A DNA stretch of 64,000 nucleotides from the NCBI GenBank assembly GCA_023055425.1, contig JALGPY010000001.1, forward strand, positions 108,543,057-108,607,056, written 5' to 3'. The position numbers and the translations under genes were made by a program. The DNA comes from Linanthus parryae (Eukaryota; Streptophyta; Magnoliopsida; Ericales; Polemoniaceae). Below the pieces are notes generated by a model. The model saw only the letters and a list, made by a program, of their open reading frames with translations, had not been told where the DNA came from and did not search any database. Position 1 is the first letter of the stretch. Each line of letters starts with the position of its first letter. Below, in pieces: positions 23,482-34,649 of the stretch.

Positions 23482-25310
23482 TTGTCAAGCAAGCCTCGGG
23501 CGAGTACGGTTTGAAGGAGATTAATCTTCTGTCCTACCGGACTTTGGTACAAAAGCTGGTGCAGCAATTCTGCGACGTTAGGTACGAGCACAAGCCCCGA
23601 GCGGACAACAGACATGCAGACGCTTTGGCCACCTTGGGGTCCAAGGTTAGTTCGGACAAATGTACCGCAAGAATCTCGATCGAAGTGCGGACATCGTCGG
23701 CGTTAACAGAAGACGCATGCGATGATGAGCACATGGACGATGCGGACTGGAGAAAGGTAATCTTACGAGCCATCGCAGAAGGCACAAGCAGCGAGAGCTG
23801 GGCACTCACAAAGGGGTATTGCATACATGACAACACCCTTTACTACAAGGGCCCTGGCGGAATACTCATGCGATGTGTTTCCGAGCAAGAGGGAAAATTG
23901 CTGCTAGAGAAGATTCATCAACATGCTTGCGGAGAAAGTGAAGTGTCAATCTATCGAAAGGCTCAGAGATATGGCATTCACTGGCCAGACATGTCAACAG
24001 CCGCCGCACTAATATAGGGAAAGTGCGAGAGTTGCGCACTGATCAAGGATTCTTTACTCATCGCTCTAACCGATGATGATGCGGATTGGAGGAAACCACT
24101 CTTCGATTTTCTCACCCAGGGCACCGTACCCGAATCGAGAAAAGAAGCTGAGAAGTTGAAGAGGAAAGCATCCCGATACGTGGTACAAGAGAACCTACTT
24201 TGGCGAAGAGGCCATGAGGGCAACTTGCTGCGATGTCTAGACGGCAGAGAAGCACAAGAAGTCATGGACCTTTCTCATCAGGTGGAACACCAGGGAGGTG
24301 CGAAATTATGCAGGCAACTCCTTTCAATTGGATACTTCTGGCCCACTATGGAGGCCGATTGCCGCACCAAGGTACGACGCTGCCAGGAATGTCAATTTAA
24401 GGGTAACCTAGTGCACGCTCCTGCTGTAGATCTACACGCATTGGGAACGCCATGACCATTTCACACATGGGCATTGGATTTCATTGGTCCCATCCGACCA
24501 ACTTCGCATGGGAATCATTTTATTCTCACCGCAACTGAGCTGTTCACCAAATGGGTGGAGGCGATACCACTGAAGACGGCAAATGCGCTAGCTGTGGTCA
24601 ATTTCATCCAAGAAAACATCATATGCAGGTTCGGAATTCCCAACACCATCCTTTCAGATAATGGTACTCCTTTTGTTAATCGCCAGGTGGCTGCGAAGCT
24701 AGAAGAATACAACATCAGGCAGATATGCTCCACCCCTATTACCCGAAGGGGAATGGGCAAGCAGAAGCGACCAACAAGACGCTGTTGAGGATCTTGAGCA
24801 AGATGGTCGCAGATGACCACAAAAAGTAGGCTGATTCTCTAAAGCATAGCCCTGTGGGCTTACCGAACTTCTCCAAGGACACCCACGGGGGTCTCACCGT
24901 TCCTCCTATGCTATGGGGCTGAGGCTGTGGTACCTGCGGAGGTGAAAATTAATTCGGCAAGATTGGCCTTCCACGCATTTTACGACAATCAACGCGATCA
25001 TGACTTAGTCTTGCTGGAAGAAAAGCGAGAACAAGCTAAAAGGACCAACAAGCGGTATCAAGAAAGGATCGCTCGTGCGTACGACAAAACAGTCCACCGT
25101 AGGGATTTCGTAGTTGGAGATTTGGTCCTGCGCGCATCTGACCATTGCATGCGAGAGGCGGCTCACCCAAAATTCGCAGCCAATTGGGAAGGACCCTTTG
25201 AAGTCACAGAGGTCTTTGACAGTGGCTACTGCAGCATACGAAGGTTGCACGGAACGACCTCAACCCCAAGCTCAGTCAACATGCGCTGGATTAAGAAGTA
25301 CTATCCTTGA
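23462..25310 (+). pseudogene. Tat second RNase H (end) and integrase, broken
   Basis: The second RNase H continues with HGDSKLIVKQ and ends near ADNRHADALATL. Then come two successive copies of an integrase N-terminal-like module. Each starts DADWRK and contains a LYY/LLW strand, LLRC/LMRC, paired His and paired Cys; the second has the full HQVEHQ...CQEC zinc-binding set. The core follows with WALDFIGPI, FGIPNTILSDNG and YYPKGNGQAEATNKTL, so catalytic D and D and the E in QAE are visible. The C-terminal part is the open frame 24927-25310, ending WIKKYYP. Lesions include TAG at 24015, TGA at 24453, a frameshift at about 24740, TAG at 24827 and further shifts before 24927. Integrase cannot be made as one protein. 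Confidence 0.8.
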
Positions 25311-25514
25311 CTTCTCTCATTTTATGCGTTTTATTACAACGTTGCTTGATGCTATGTATAGCTATGATTTGCGCATCATCTCTCCCATATGACAGAACTG
25401 TAATCTAGTCTCTCCCACATGAGAGCTCTATAATAAAAGACTTCTCCCAAATGAGAAGAACTTTATACTTCTAGCCGTTCATATTGCTTTATTTGGTTTA
25501 TTATTTCTGTTAGC
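25311..25514 (+). other. Start of the Tat 3' untranslated region
   Basis: Short AT-rich stretch after the integrase stop, with repeated CTCTCCCAYATGA-like words at about 25380-25460 (three near copies). No coding potential. It leads directly into the 54-bp tandem array. Confidence 0.5.
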
Positions 25515-26300
25515 AAAAGCCTATCCGTCACTATAGCAGCCTATGCAAATGCGATCTTAATTGATCACCTAAGCCTATCCGTCACGATAGCAGCCTATGC
25601 AAATGCGATCTTAATTGATCACCTAAGCCTATCTGTCACGATAGCAGCCTATGCAAATGCGATCTTAATTGATCACCTAAGCCTATCTGTCACGATAGCA
25701 GCCTATGCAAATGCGATCTTAATCGATCACTTAAGCCTATCTGTCACGATAGCAGCCTATGCTAATGCGATCTTAATTGATCTTCTAAGCCTATCCGCCA
25801 TGATAGCAGCTCATGCAAAAATGATCTTAGTTGATCTTCTAAGCCTATCTGCCACGATAGCAGCACATGCGAAAATGATCTAAATCGATCTTTTAAGCCT
25901 ACCTGTTACGATAGCAGCCTTGGCGAACATGATCTTAGTTGATCTTCTAAGCCTATCTGCCACGATAGCAGCACATGTGAAAATGATCTAAATCGATCAT
26001 CATGAGCCTATCTGTTATGATAGCAACACATGCGAACGAGATCTTAAAGGATCTTTCAAGCCTATCTGCCGCGATAGCAGCGTTATACAAATGCGATTTA
26101 AAATTCGTTGTTAAGTCTATCTATTGTGATAGCAACATTATGCAAAGTGATATTAAGTGATCTACAAAGGTCTATCTGATGAGATGGCACCTGCACTTTA
26201 ATCTGGAGTAAATCTCAAGCCTATCTGCCAAGATAGCAAAGCTGCGTGAACATGATCTCGAAAAGTCTAAGAACATATCTGCGAATCTATGCGACAGATA
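25515..26300 (+). repeat. 54-bp tandem repeat array in the Tat 3' region
   Basis: About 14-15 units of roughly 54 bp. The consensus opens AAGCCTATCTGTCACGATAG, continues with an AGCCTATGCAAATGCGATCT-like part and ends with an AT-rich ATTGATC spacer. The first five units (25519-25788) are nearly identical; later ones diverge steadily in sequence and then in length. Each unit contains the inverted pair CTATC...GATAG, so every unit can form a small hairpin. Tat-lineage retrotransposons are known to carry such arrays in the 3' region and to seed satellite DNA from them. Confidence 0.85.
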
Positions 26301-27547
26301 GCAAATACAAAGTGTGTATATAGCACTACAGAAGGCGAAATCTGCCAACACGGGTGCGAAATTGTAATTTGTTGTAACAAACAGCAAATCATACAAAGCA
26401 ATTTATCATTATGAGTCAAAAGGACTTACAATTTATCTGTTTAGATAGCAGCTTACAAGCGAAAAGCTCAAATCTAACTATGCAGCCAACACGGCTTACA
26501 ATGCATTCGAAAAGTAACTCACAAGCACGAAGTTACACATCGCGGGAATCCTGACTGAAAAAGGATGAACCTAACGGTCCTAACACCAGCTACGCGATGC
26601 ACAGATCTGCGGCCAAAGATCTGTCGCAAGTAGGGTCTTTCTATAAAATGAACGTCCTACAAGAGCCACAAGAAGCCATACGTTCAAGATCCCAGTATTT
26701 GACAAGGCCCTTATCTGATCAGTACCCCATGAGATGCGCCTGGGGAACCACCGGTTCCGGCGTACGACATGCAAACAGAAACTCCGAATGACAGGGGGTC
26801 CTTGTCCGCGGGAACGAGCACAACGGCTCGCCACCCTGAGCTCACGAACGTGGGGGCAGTAAGTTCTCCTCCAGGGATTCTGGAGGAGTATCCCACCGTT
26901 CATTACGAGTCGGTAGCAAGGTCAGTACGGCGCTGCACCTCGCCGGGAGGCGGCCGGAGACATGACCTGCAAACATAATAGACGAAGAAAATTCTTCGAA
27001 CACACATGAGGTATTATCTCCATCTTCTTTATGATGGTTACAAAGATCAATAAGCCTCTTGAAGCGGATCTTGGAAATTATTTCTATAGCACAAAGCGCA
27101 AACTCAGGATTCACAACTTGGAGTTGCCATGAATCAACGAAAAACAAGCGTTGAAGCCAGCAGTCGTAAGGACTCACGGCAAAGCACATTTTTGGGATGA
27201 AGAACCCAAATGGCAAAGACAGGGTTTATATAGACCTTGTGGAGACTCTTCAGTTGCCAAGATGAGTCAGCAGAATTTGAAAAGAGGGTAAGGTCAATCA
27301 CTTACGCCTTGAAAAGCGGTAACGATCAATTACCCTACTAAAGGCTACGGCGATTCAGTTGCGTGTCCTAATTAATGACAGATGGTCATGATTCGGATGG
27401 ACTTCCCAAGGAAAGCGTGCTTATCTAATGAGCAATTAGCGCGAAAATCAAGGCAAAATATCAATTGCTGACGTCATAAATTGATATGCACAAAGATATT
27501 CCATCAAATCCCGGAAAGGGCAAAACGGGCACTTCGATTCTTTTGAT
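26301..27547 (+). other. Tat 3' region, no gene seen
   Basis: Non-coding stretch between the tandem array and the intact copia insertion. It contains scattered AGATCT-type words and a GC-richer patch at about 26740-26960 with short frames on both strands that show no protein features. It may hold untranslated sequence or termination signals of the sense transcript; none is readable with confidence. Confidence 0.4.
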
Positions 27548-27564
27548 AAAAAAAAGGGGGAGAA
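27548..27564 (+). other. Polypurine tract-like run beside the intact copia
   Basis: Eight A, five G, then AGAA: a perfect purine run in the sense of the Tat element, ending exactly where the intact copia starts (27565). It resembles the true PPT at 41160-41173. It could be an internal, second polypurine tract of the Tat element, or chance. GAGAA at its end is also the copia target duplication. Confidence 0.4.
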
Positions 27565-28998
27565 TGTAGGGTTTTGATTCATGGATCGCGCAAACGGAAG
27601 CATAATCAAACAAATAGCCATGCAAAACCCTCCAAGGATCACAAGTCTAGATGCATAACGATAGTGAAGGTAAGAAATCATAAACACACCTTTGGGTTCT
27701 CCTTGATGACTTCAAACGCGAATAGTGTCACGTTCTCTATAGTTGATCCACGCCTAGAGTTGATCCTAGAACTCCCAAACTCCTTGGTGCTAGCCCGGAA
27801 TAAGAGGAGGGTGAAGGAATCACGCAAAACGAGACAAAAGAGGGGCTTCGGCCCTCTTTTTGGCCGACGGGGTGAGGGCGGCGGCAAGGGGGTCGGGTTC
27901 GGCCTCCTTGTTGCTTGCTCTCTCTCCTTTGTTCTCTCCCACTCTTGTTATGTTCACTAATGAGCATAAGTTATGAGGAAGGAAGGAAGGAGGGTCCTTT
28001 ATATAGTCCAACAACTCCTTGTTAACTACCTAAAGGACTTATTCTAGTCCAACTAGAATTCAATTTAGTCCCTTCCTTGCAAATTAGTCCCTACTAAGTT
28101 TGCAAGGGTTTGCAAAGTGATCCTTCTAATTAATTAATCCAATTAATTAATTCCCAAATCTAGTTCAACTCTATATAGCGTGTGACCCCATAGGTTCTAT
28201 CTAGTTGGTAGCAACTATTTGCTAATATGGAGCGGTTTCTAGCAAAACATCCATTCTAGCCAACTAATAGAATAGTCATCTAGACAACCTTGTACAAGTA
28301 ATTGTATCATCCCTTTGCCTCAATATCCGGATTGGACACGAGACATACAAGTCACACTCGTATATCCAATCCATAGTTTCTCGATCTATGGGAATAGCCT
28401 TATTCGTGCAAATAACATCAATATCCCATATATTGATTTATTTGAGTATGACCAGACATTCTATAAGCACTATCCCTCGAGTGGCCTAGGATATCTACTC
28501 CCGTTATGTGGGAGGGGCAAATCCTCTCTACGTCCACTACGATCTCTAAGCTTGCTTCTCATTGTATCCAGTACACGCCTTTATAACTACCCAGTTACGG
28601 TGTGGCGTTTAACGCTACCAAGATCACAATGATCCACAACTAGAATATCTAGTGACTTCAAGTCTAAGGATGACAATACCATTGCACCGCGAGAAGCACT
28701 TGTGACTCAACATAACATGTATGTAGCCTTCTCGGTGATGGGTCAATCCAGTGCAACATTCCGTAATGCACACCTATGTGTTGGATCGTGATATCTCCAT
28801 ATCAATCCAACCCCATACTAGCCTATAGATGATTGTCCCATTAATCATTATACTTGACTAGGGATATTTAAGATAAACAACACGATTGTAAATCTAAGGA
28901 CTTCATTATATTAAATATCCAATAAATAATAAATGAATTTTCTAGCCATATACAAATTCATACTAAACTAGATTGCCTCTAGGGCATCTATTCCAACA
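27565..28998 (-). repeat. 3' LTR of the intact copia
   Basis: 1434 bp, TGTAGGG to TTCCAACA, matching 34650-36083 with no net length difference. On the minus strand the adjacent internal sequence ends CAAGTGGGAGAC, the polypurine primer for plus-strand synthesis (about 28999-29010). Confidence 0.93.
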
Positions 28999-29012
28999 GT
29001 CTCCCACTTGCA

Positions 29013-32000
29013 CTAGAGCCAATCTGGCGCATCTGGTATGCCCATACTCCTAGTGTGCCCTTCATGCTTCCACTGCGTGAGAGGCTTCGTAAGCGGGTCT
29101 GACAGATTATCATCTGTAGGAATCTTGCATATCCGAACGTCTCCTCTATCGATAATATCTCGAATCAGATGAAACTTCCTGAGCACGTGCTTGGACTTCT
29201 GGTGCGATCTGGGTTCCTTTGATTGCGCGATCGCCCCAGTGTTGTCACAGAACAACTCCACTGGATCCGCAATGCTAGGGACCACACCAAGTTCAGAAAC
29301 AAACTTTCTGATCCAAACAGCCTCCTTTGCTGCGCCATTCGCAGCAATGTACTCAGCCTCTGTTGTAGAATCAGCTACCGTCTCTTGCTTGGAACTCTTC
29401 CAGCTCACCGCTGCTCCATTCAGGCAAAACACATATCCCGACTGTGATCTAAAGTCATCTCTGTCAGTTTGGAAGCTTGCATCAGTGTAACCCCTTACAT
29501 GCAACTCTTCCTCACCGCCAAATATCAAGAAAGCATCCTTAGTTCTTCTCAAGTACTTTAGGATGTTCTTGACAGCAATCCAGTGACTCTCACCCAGATT
29601 GGATTGGTATCTGCTTGTCATACTCAAGGCATATGACACATCTGGTCTAGTACATAACATGGCGTACATGATAGATCCTATGGCCGAGGCATAGGGAATC
29701 CTACTCATGCGTTCCTTCTCAATCTCATTGGAAGGACAACCACTCTTCGAAAGAGTGATTCCATGTGACATGGGCAAGAATCCCTTCTTGGAATCTTGCA
29801 TGTTGAACCGTTTCAACACCTTGTCAATATATGTACTTTGACTTAGGCCTAGCAACCTCTTAGATCTATCTCTATAGATCTTTATACCGAGTATATAGGC
29901 TGCTTCCCCTAAGTCCTTCATTGATAAACACTTTCCTAGCCAATCTTTCACAAATTGCAGCATGGGAATGTCGTTTCCAATGAGTAGTATGTCATCCACA
30001 TACAAGACCAGAAAAGCTACAGAGCTCCCACTAACCTTCTTGTAGACACAAGACTCATCTTCGTTTCTGATGAAGCCAAACTCTTTGACCACTTCATCAA
30101 AACGTCGATTCCAACTCCTAGAAGCTTGCTTCAATCCATAAATGGATCGTTGCAGCTTACAGACTTTGTTGGCTTGCTTTGGATCCTCAAAACCCTCTGG
30201 CTGTATCATATACACGTCCTCGAGGAGATTCCCATAAAGGAATGCTGTTTTGACATCCATCTGCCAAATCTCATAGTCGTAGTATGCTGCAATTGCAAGT
30301 AGGATTCGGATGGATTTGGTCATAGCGACTGGTGAAAAGGTTTCATCATAGTCAATACCATGAATCTGTCTGAATCCTTTAGCCACCAATCGGCCCTTAT
30401 AGGTAATCACATTACCATCCATGTCGATCTTCTTCTTGAAGACCCACTTGCACCCTATGGGTCGCGCCCCATCGGGTGGTTCCACCAAAGTCCATACTTC
30501 GTTGGTATACATGGATTCCATCTCGGATCTCATGGCTTCCAGCCACTTCTGAGAGTCTAGGCCATTCATGGCCTCCTCATAGGTAGTAGGCTCATCATCT
30601 ATGAGCATCGTGTCACCGGAATCAGTTACGAGAAGTCCGTACCTCTCGGGTTCCTGGCGCACTCTACTAGATCTACGAAGCTCTTGTGTTACCTGAACAG
30701 GTGGCTCCACAACCGCTTGTGATTCCTGTTCATGTTCCATAATCGGTTCAGTGATTTGTGGTTCTTGAACTTCTTCAAGTTCTACATTCCTCCCACTTGC
30801 TTCTTTAGAGACAAACTCTATTTCTAGAAACACGCCGGTCCGAGCAACAAACACTTTGTTCTCGGTTGGATTGTAGAAGTAGTATCCCTTAGTTTCCTTA
30901 GGGTACCCCACAAATTTACACTTATCCGATTTAGGCCCTAGCTTGTCTGACTGTAAACGTTTTACATAGACATCGCAGCCCCAAATCCTCATGAACGACA
31001 GTGTGGGACGCCTCCCACTCCACATCTCATATGGTGTCTTCATGACTGATTTAGATGGAACACGGTTAATGGTGAAAGCTGCACTTAATAGAGCGTAGCC
31101 CCAAAACGATAATGGAAGATCGGTTTGACACATCATAGATCGAACCATATCCAATAGGGTTCGATTCCTCCTCTCGGACACGCCATTCCATTGTGGCGTT
31201 CCGGGTGGAGTGAGTTGGGACACGATCCCACACTCTCTAAGATAGTCGTCAAACTCTTGGCTCAAGTATTCTCCTCCACGATCCGATCGTAGAGCCTTGA
31301 TACTTTTGCCAAGTTGCTTCTCTACTTCATTCTTGAATTCTTTGAACACTTCAAAGGATTCGGATTTTGCCCTCATAAGGTACACAAATCCATATCTACT
31401 GTAATCATCAGTAAATGTAATGAAGTAGACATAACCACCCCTGGCAGGCGTGGCAAATGGCCCACACACATCAGTATGTATGAGTGCCAATTGCTCACTA
31501 GTCCTCTCACCTTTCTTATTGAAAGGGGACTTTGTCATTTTTCCCAATAAACAAGCCTCACATGTCTCATATGATTCAAAATCAAATGAGTCTAGTAATC
31601 CATCCTTATGGAGTCTAGATACACGTTTCTCATTTATATGGCCTAAACGACAATGCCATAAATAAGCAGGATTTAAATCATTTATTTTAATCCGCTTGGT
31701 ATTAATGTTGTGGACAGGATTGCTTAGATCAAGGACATAAAGTCCATTAAATAATTGCGCACTAAAATAGTGAATATTATTCAAATAAAAGGAACAACAA
31801 TTGTTCTTTATTGAAATAATAAAACCTTCCTTGTCCAAACAAGAAATAGAAATAATGTTTCTGCTCATAGCAGGCACAAAATAGCAATTATTTAATTCTA
31901 AAACTAATCCTGAAGGCAGAGATAGCTCGCACACGCCTATGGCCAACGCAGCAACCTTTGCTCCATTCCCAACGCGCAGATCTACCTCCCCTTTAGCCAA

Positions 32001-32963
32001 TCTTTTACTTCTCTTTAGATTCTGCATATTTCGACAAATATGAGATCCACATCCAGTATCTAATACCCATGATGTAGAGACAGTTAAATTGACATCTACA
32101 ACAAAAATACCTGGTGGTGGTGGAATCACTATTCCAAGCCTCTTGTCCTCCAGATATTTTGGGCAGTTCCTCCTCCAGTGTCCAGGCTGACTGCAGTAGT
32201 GACACTCACCCTTAGTCACAACCTTGGCAATGCCACCAACAGGCTTAAGGGCTTGTTCCTTGGACTTGGCAACTGACTTGCTTTTGCCCTTGGAGGAAGA
32301 GGCAAACTTTTTGCCCTTTCCCTTCTGCACCATCATAATGGCCTTGCCCTTACCCTTGTTGATGCTCTGTTCAGCCGTCCTCAACATGTTGAGCAAATCT
32401 GGCAGTGGTTTAACGATCTCGTTCATGTTATAGTTCATAATGAACTGTCCATAACTCTCGGGCAACGATTGCAACACGACATCGGTTGCCAACTCTTGGC
32501 CGACCGGGAACCCAAGCCGGGCGAGATTCTCCAAGTACCCGATCATTCGGAGTACATGGGGTCCCACCGGGTTCCCTTCTGCCAGATGACATTTGAACAG
32601 GGCCTTTGAGACCTCATACCTCTCTACCCTCGCCTGCTCTTGGAAGAGCTGCTTTAGATGTTCGATCATATCGACAACATTCATGTTCTCGTGTTGCTTC
32701 TGAAGCTCAGAGGTCATGGTGCAAAGCATTGGGCAGGCCGCATCATTAGCGTCATCAACACGCTTTTGATACGCCTTTAAGGCAGCAGGTGTCTGGTTCT
32801 CTGGTCCTTCTGGAACATGCTCCTTTATTGCGTACAGTTTCTTCTCTTGCTTGAGAACAATTCTCAAGTTTCTGTACCAATCAAGAAAGTTGGTTCCAGA
32901 GAGCTTGTCCTTCTCAAGGACAGATCGTAGGGAATGTTGTGAACTCGATGAGTTGTTTGCCAT
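29013..32963 (-). CDS. Copia gag-pol polyprotein
   Basis: Uninterrupted frame of 1316 residues from the Met at 32963; an in-frame Met 10 codons earlier (32993) is possible but lies in AT-rich leader. Gag occupies about residues 1-250 with a Lys-rich region, then the zinc knuckle C254-C257-H262-C267. The protease motif is VLDTGCGSHIC (D302). The integrase zinc site is H437, H442, C468, C471, followed by the D498, D561, E597 triad with D,D35E spacing. Reverse transcriptase runs from about 820 to 1070 with LVLYVDDILL (YVDD 988-991). RNase H follows with YTDASF (D1161) and STTEAEY. All catalytic residues are present, so the protein is probably functional. Gag, protease, integrase, RT, RNase H is the order that defines Ty1/copia. 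Confidence 0.95.
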   Translation of the reverse strand: MANNSSSSQHSLRSVLEKDKLSGTNFLDWYRNLRIVLKQEKKLYAIKEHVPEGPENQTPAALKAYQKRVDDANDAACPMLCTMTSELQKQHENMNVVDMIEHLKQLFQEQARVERYEVSKALFKCHLAEGNPVGPHVLRMIGYLENLARLGFPVGQELATDVVLQSLPESYGQFIMNYNMNEIVKPLPDLLNMLRTAEQSINKGKGKAIMMVQKGKGKKFASSSKGKSKSVAKSKEQALKPVGGIAKVVTKGECHYCSQPGHWRRNCPKYLEDKRLGIVIPPPPGIFVVDVNLTVSTSWVLDTGCGSHICRNMQNLKRSKRLAKGEVDLRVGNGAKVAALAIGVCELSLPSGLVLELNNCYFVPAMSRNIISISCLDKEGFIISIKNNCCSFYLNNIHYFSAQLFNGLYVLDLSNPVHNINTKRIKINDLNPAYLWHCRLGHINEKRVSRLHKDGLLDSFDFESYETCEACLLGKMTKSPFNKKGERTSEQLALIHTDVCGPFATPARGGYVYFITFTDDYSRYGFVYLMRAKSESFEVFKEFKNEVEKQLGKSIKALRSDRGGEYLSQEFDDYLRECGIVSQLTPPGTPQWNGVSERRNRTLLDMVRSMMCQTDLPLSFWGYALLSAAFTINRVPSKSVMKTPYEMWSGRRPTLSFMRIWGCDVYVKRLQSDKLGPKSDKCKFVGYPKETKGYYFYNPTENKVFVARTGVFLEIEFVSKEASGRNVELEEVQEPQITEPIMEHEQESQAVVEPPVQVTQELRRSSRVRQEPERYGLLVTDSGDTMLIDDEPTTYEEAMNGLDSQKWLEAMRSEMESMYTNEVWTLVEPPDGARPIGCKWVFKKKIDMDGNVITYKGRLVAKGFRQIHGIDYDETFSPVAMTKSIRILLAIAAYYDYEIWQMDVKTAFLYGNLLEDVYMIQPEGFEDPKQANKVCKLQRSIYGLKQASRSWNRRFDEVVKEFGFIRNEDESCVYKKVSGSSVAFLVLYVDDILLIGNDIPMLQFVKDWLGKCLSMKDLGEAAYILGIKIYRDRSKRLLGLSQSTYIDKVLKRFNMQDSKKGFLPMSHGITLSKSGCPSNEIEKERMSRIPYASAIGSIMYAMLCTRPDVSYALSMTSRYQSNLGESHWIAVKNILKYLRRTKDAFLIFGGEEELHVRGYTDASFQTDRDDFRSQSGYVFCLNGAAVSWKSSKQETVADSTTEAEYIAANGAAKEAVWIRKFVSELGVVPSIADPVELFCDNTGAIAQSKEPRSHQKSKHVLRKFHLIRDIIDRGDVRICKIPTDDNLSDPLTKPLTQWKHEGHTRSMGIPDAPDWL

Positions 32964-34635
32964 TTGGAATTCTACAAAAAGGAAAATACGCAAGTTTTAG
33001 TATTTGTGAATTTTTGACTATATTTAAAAATGGCTAGTTTATTAAATATAGCTCCCACTATTTTTCTACGGATTAATAACCCTCAAGATATTAATGCGGA
33101 AAATATCCTTATATTTTCTAGTGGGCCAAGATCCATCTTTTCATCTCCTTATGAGCTTGCTTTGGCAAGTCACCCATAATTTGACTACTTTTAGGTATGA
33201 ACAATTCCAATTGCATCCCATATGCAACTCTTGGTTCAATTGGGCAAATAACTCCTTATTTATCCATCCATATGGATAATCCCAATTGATTGCCTCTAGG
33301 TTTCTTAATCAAATTAATAGACTAGTTGTGTTCAACCTCTTATCTAAACAATTGCACATTGTTACGTGCCATCGCATTCCATTATTATGAATCAAGTCGC
33401 CATGCTTTGGCACGCACGAACTTGATAAATAATGATGATAATGAGTGTTTAAATAACGAGAAGGCAAGAACACAATATTTAAAATTTGAGGGATTTTAAA
33501 TTCAATTTTTAATTGTTTTGTTGATCAATATCAACTAATCTATCTATTTGAGTTTGGGCACAACTCCAAATAATAGATCCGGGTTGTCTAATTATCTTAT
33601 TATCCTAATTCCATGCATCATCCATACACCAACCACACAAATAATAAGACAATAAATAAACAACCACATAACAGAAATTAAACGTGATGTGGATATGGCC
33701 TTTTCTAGACTAAGATAATTCCAAGCCAATGGAATTATCTATGAACCCTAAGCAAACACATCTCCATGCGTCTTGGTCTTTTGGTCCATCCTTCATAGTC
33801 ATGTGGAATGCTTCATGCTCCATGCTCCTTCTTTTGTGGCTCCTTTGGCTTTGGGCTTCTTTTTCTCCAATCTTGGCTAACAATCTACTTTATCTAGCAC
33901 TAGCTAATATCTATACTAAATAAAATAAATCTCACAAGTTGAGAAAAAAAAATGGCACGCAGGCCATAAAACCCTAATTAATTATTACAATTAATTGATC
34001 AGCTCGCAGGCCGTAAAACCAAACCACAAAATTAAACATCCACATCAAACCACATCCTAAGGCCATATCCAATCACCATGCGAATTGCACATAAACAGTT
34101 AAAATCCAATTTTAACGCGCTTGGTCAATTTTAATTGATTTTAGGATTTCTAGGGTTAAAACGGTCCATGGGCCCAACAATCCAATTGCCCGGGCCCATT
34201 AAAGTGAACCACAAGGCCCTAGGGCCGGCCCGGCCCAAAACCCGCAAGCTAGGCCCGCGGGTTAGGGCCGCCCGGCCCCTTAGGGCGGCCAAGCTTGGGC
34301 GGCAAGCAAGGGGGCGGTCCCCTAGGGGGCCGAACCTCCTCTTGGGGGTTGTTTCCAAAACAACTCCCTTGCTTGGAGCCCAAGTTTGGTTGTTTCCTTG
34401 TTTTGGGAGAACTCCTTCCTCCCCAAGGATGCCCAAACCCTAGATCTATGATCCTAAAATTTCTCAAACTCACCAATTCATGCATCCAATGCAAAAATTG
34501 GATCTTGTTATGAGTAATTCTTGACAAATTGCATCCCATGCTTGATTTGTCTTGTTTTACGCGATAAACAATCAAATTAAGGTGTAAAACAACAAGAATG
34601 TAACACATAAACTACGTTTATGCTCTATGACCTGT
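32964..34635 (-). other. Leader region of the intact copia
   Basis: 1.67-kb untranslated leader between the primer site and gag. It is almost the same as the leader of the decayed copia (15861-17464). It contains a GC-rich patch (about 34180-34330) whose long frames on both strands are composition artefacts. It probably holds packaging and dimerisation signals, but this is inferred only from the shared conservation. Confidence 0.6.
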
Positions 34636-34648
34636 GGCTCTGATACCA
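34636..34648 (-). other. Primer binding site (initiator Met-tRNA), intact copia
   Basis: TGGTATCAGAGCC on the minus strand, one base from the 5' LTR, identical to the site in the decayed copia and in the outer copia. Confidence 0.92.
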
Positions 34649-34649
34649 C

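Noticed and set aside
25519..25790. Regular repeats with short palindromes, considered as a CRISPR-like array.
   Set aside because: Units are contiguous 54-bp tandem repeats without unique spacers, in a plant retrotransposon 3' region.
27574..27960. Frame of 128 codons repeated exactly at 34659-35045.
   Set aside because: It lies within the LTRs of the intact copia, so it is repeated for that reason and shows no protein features.
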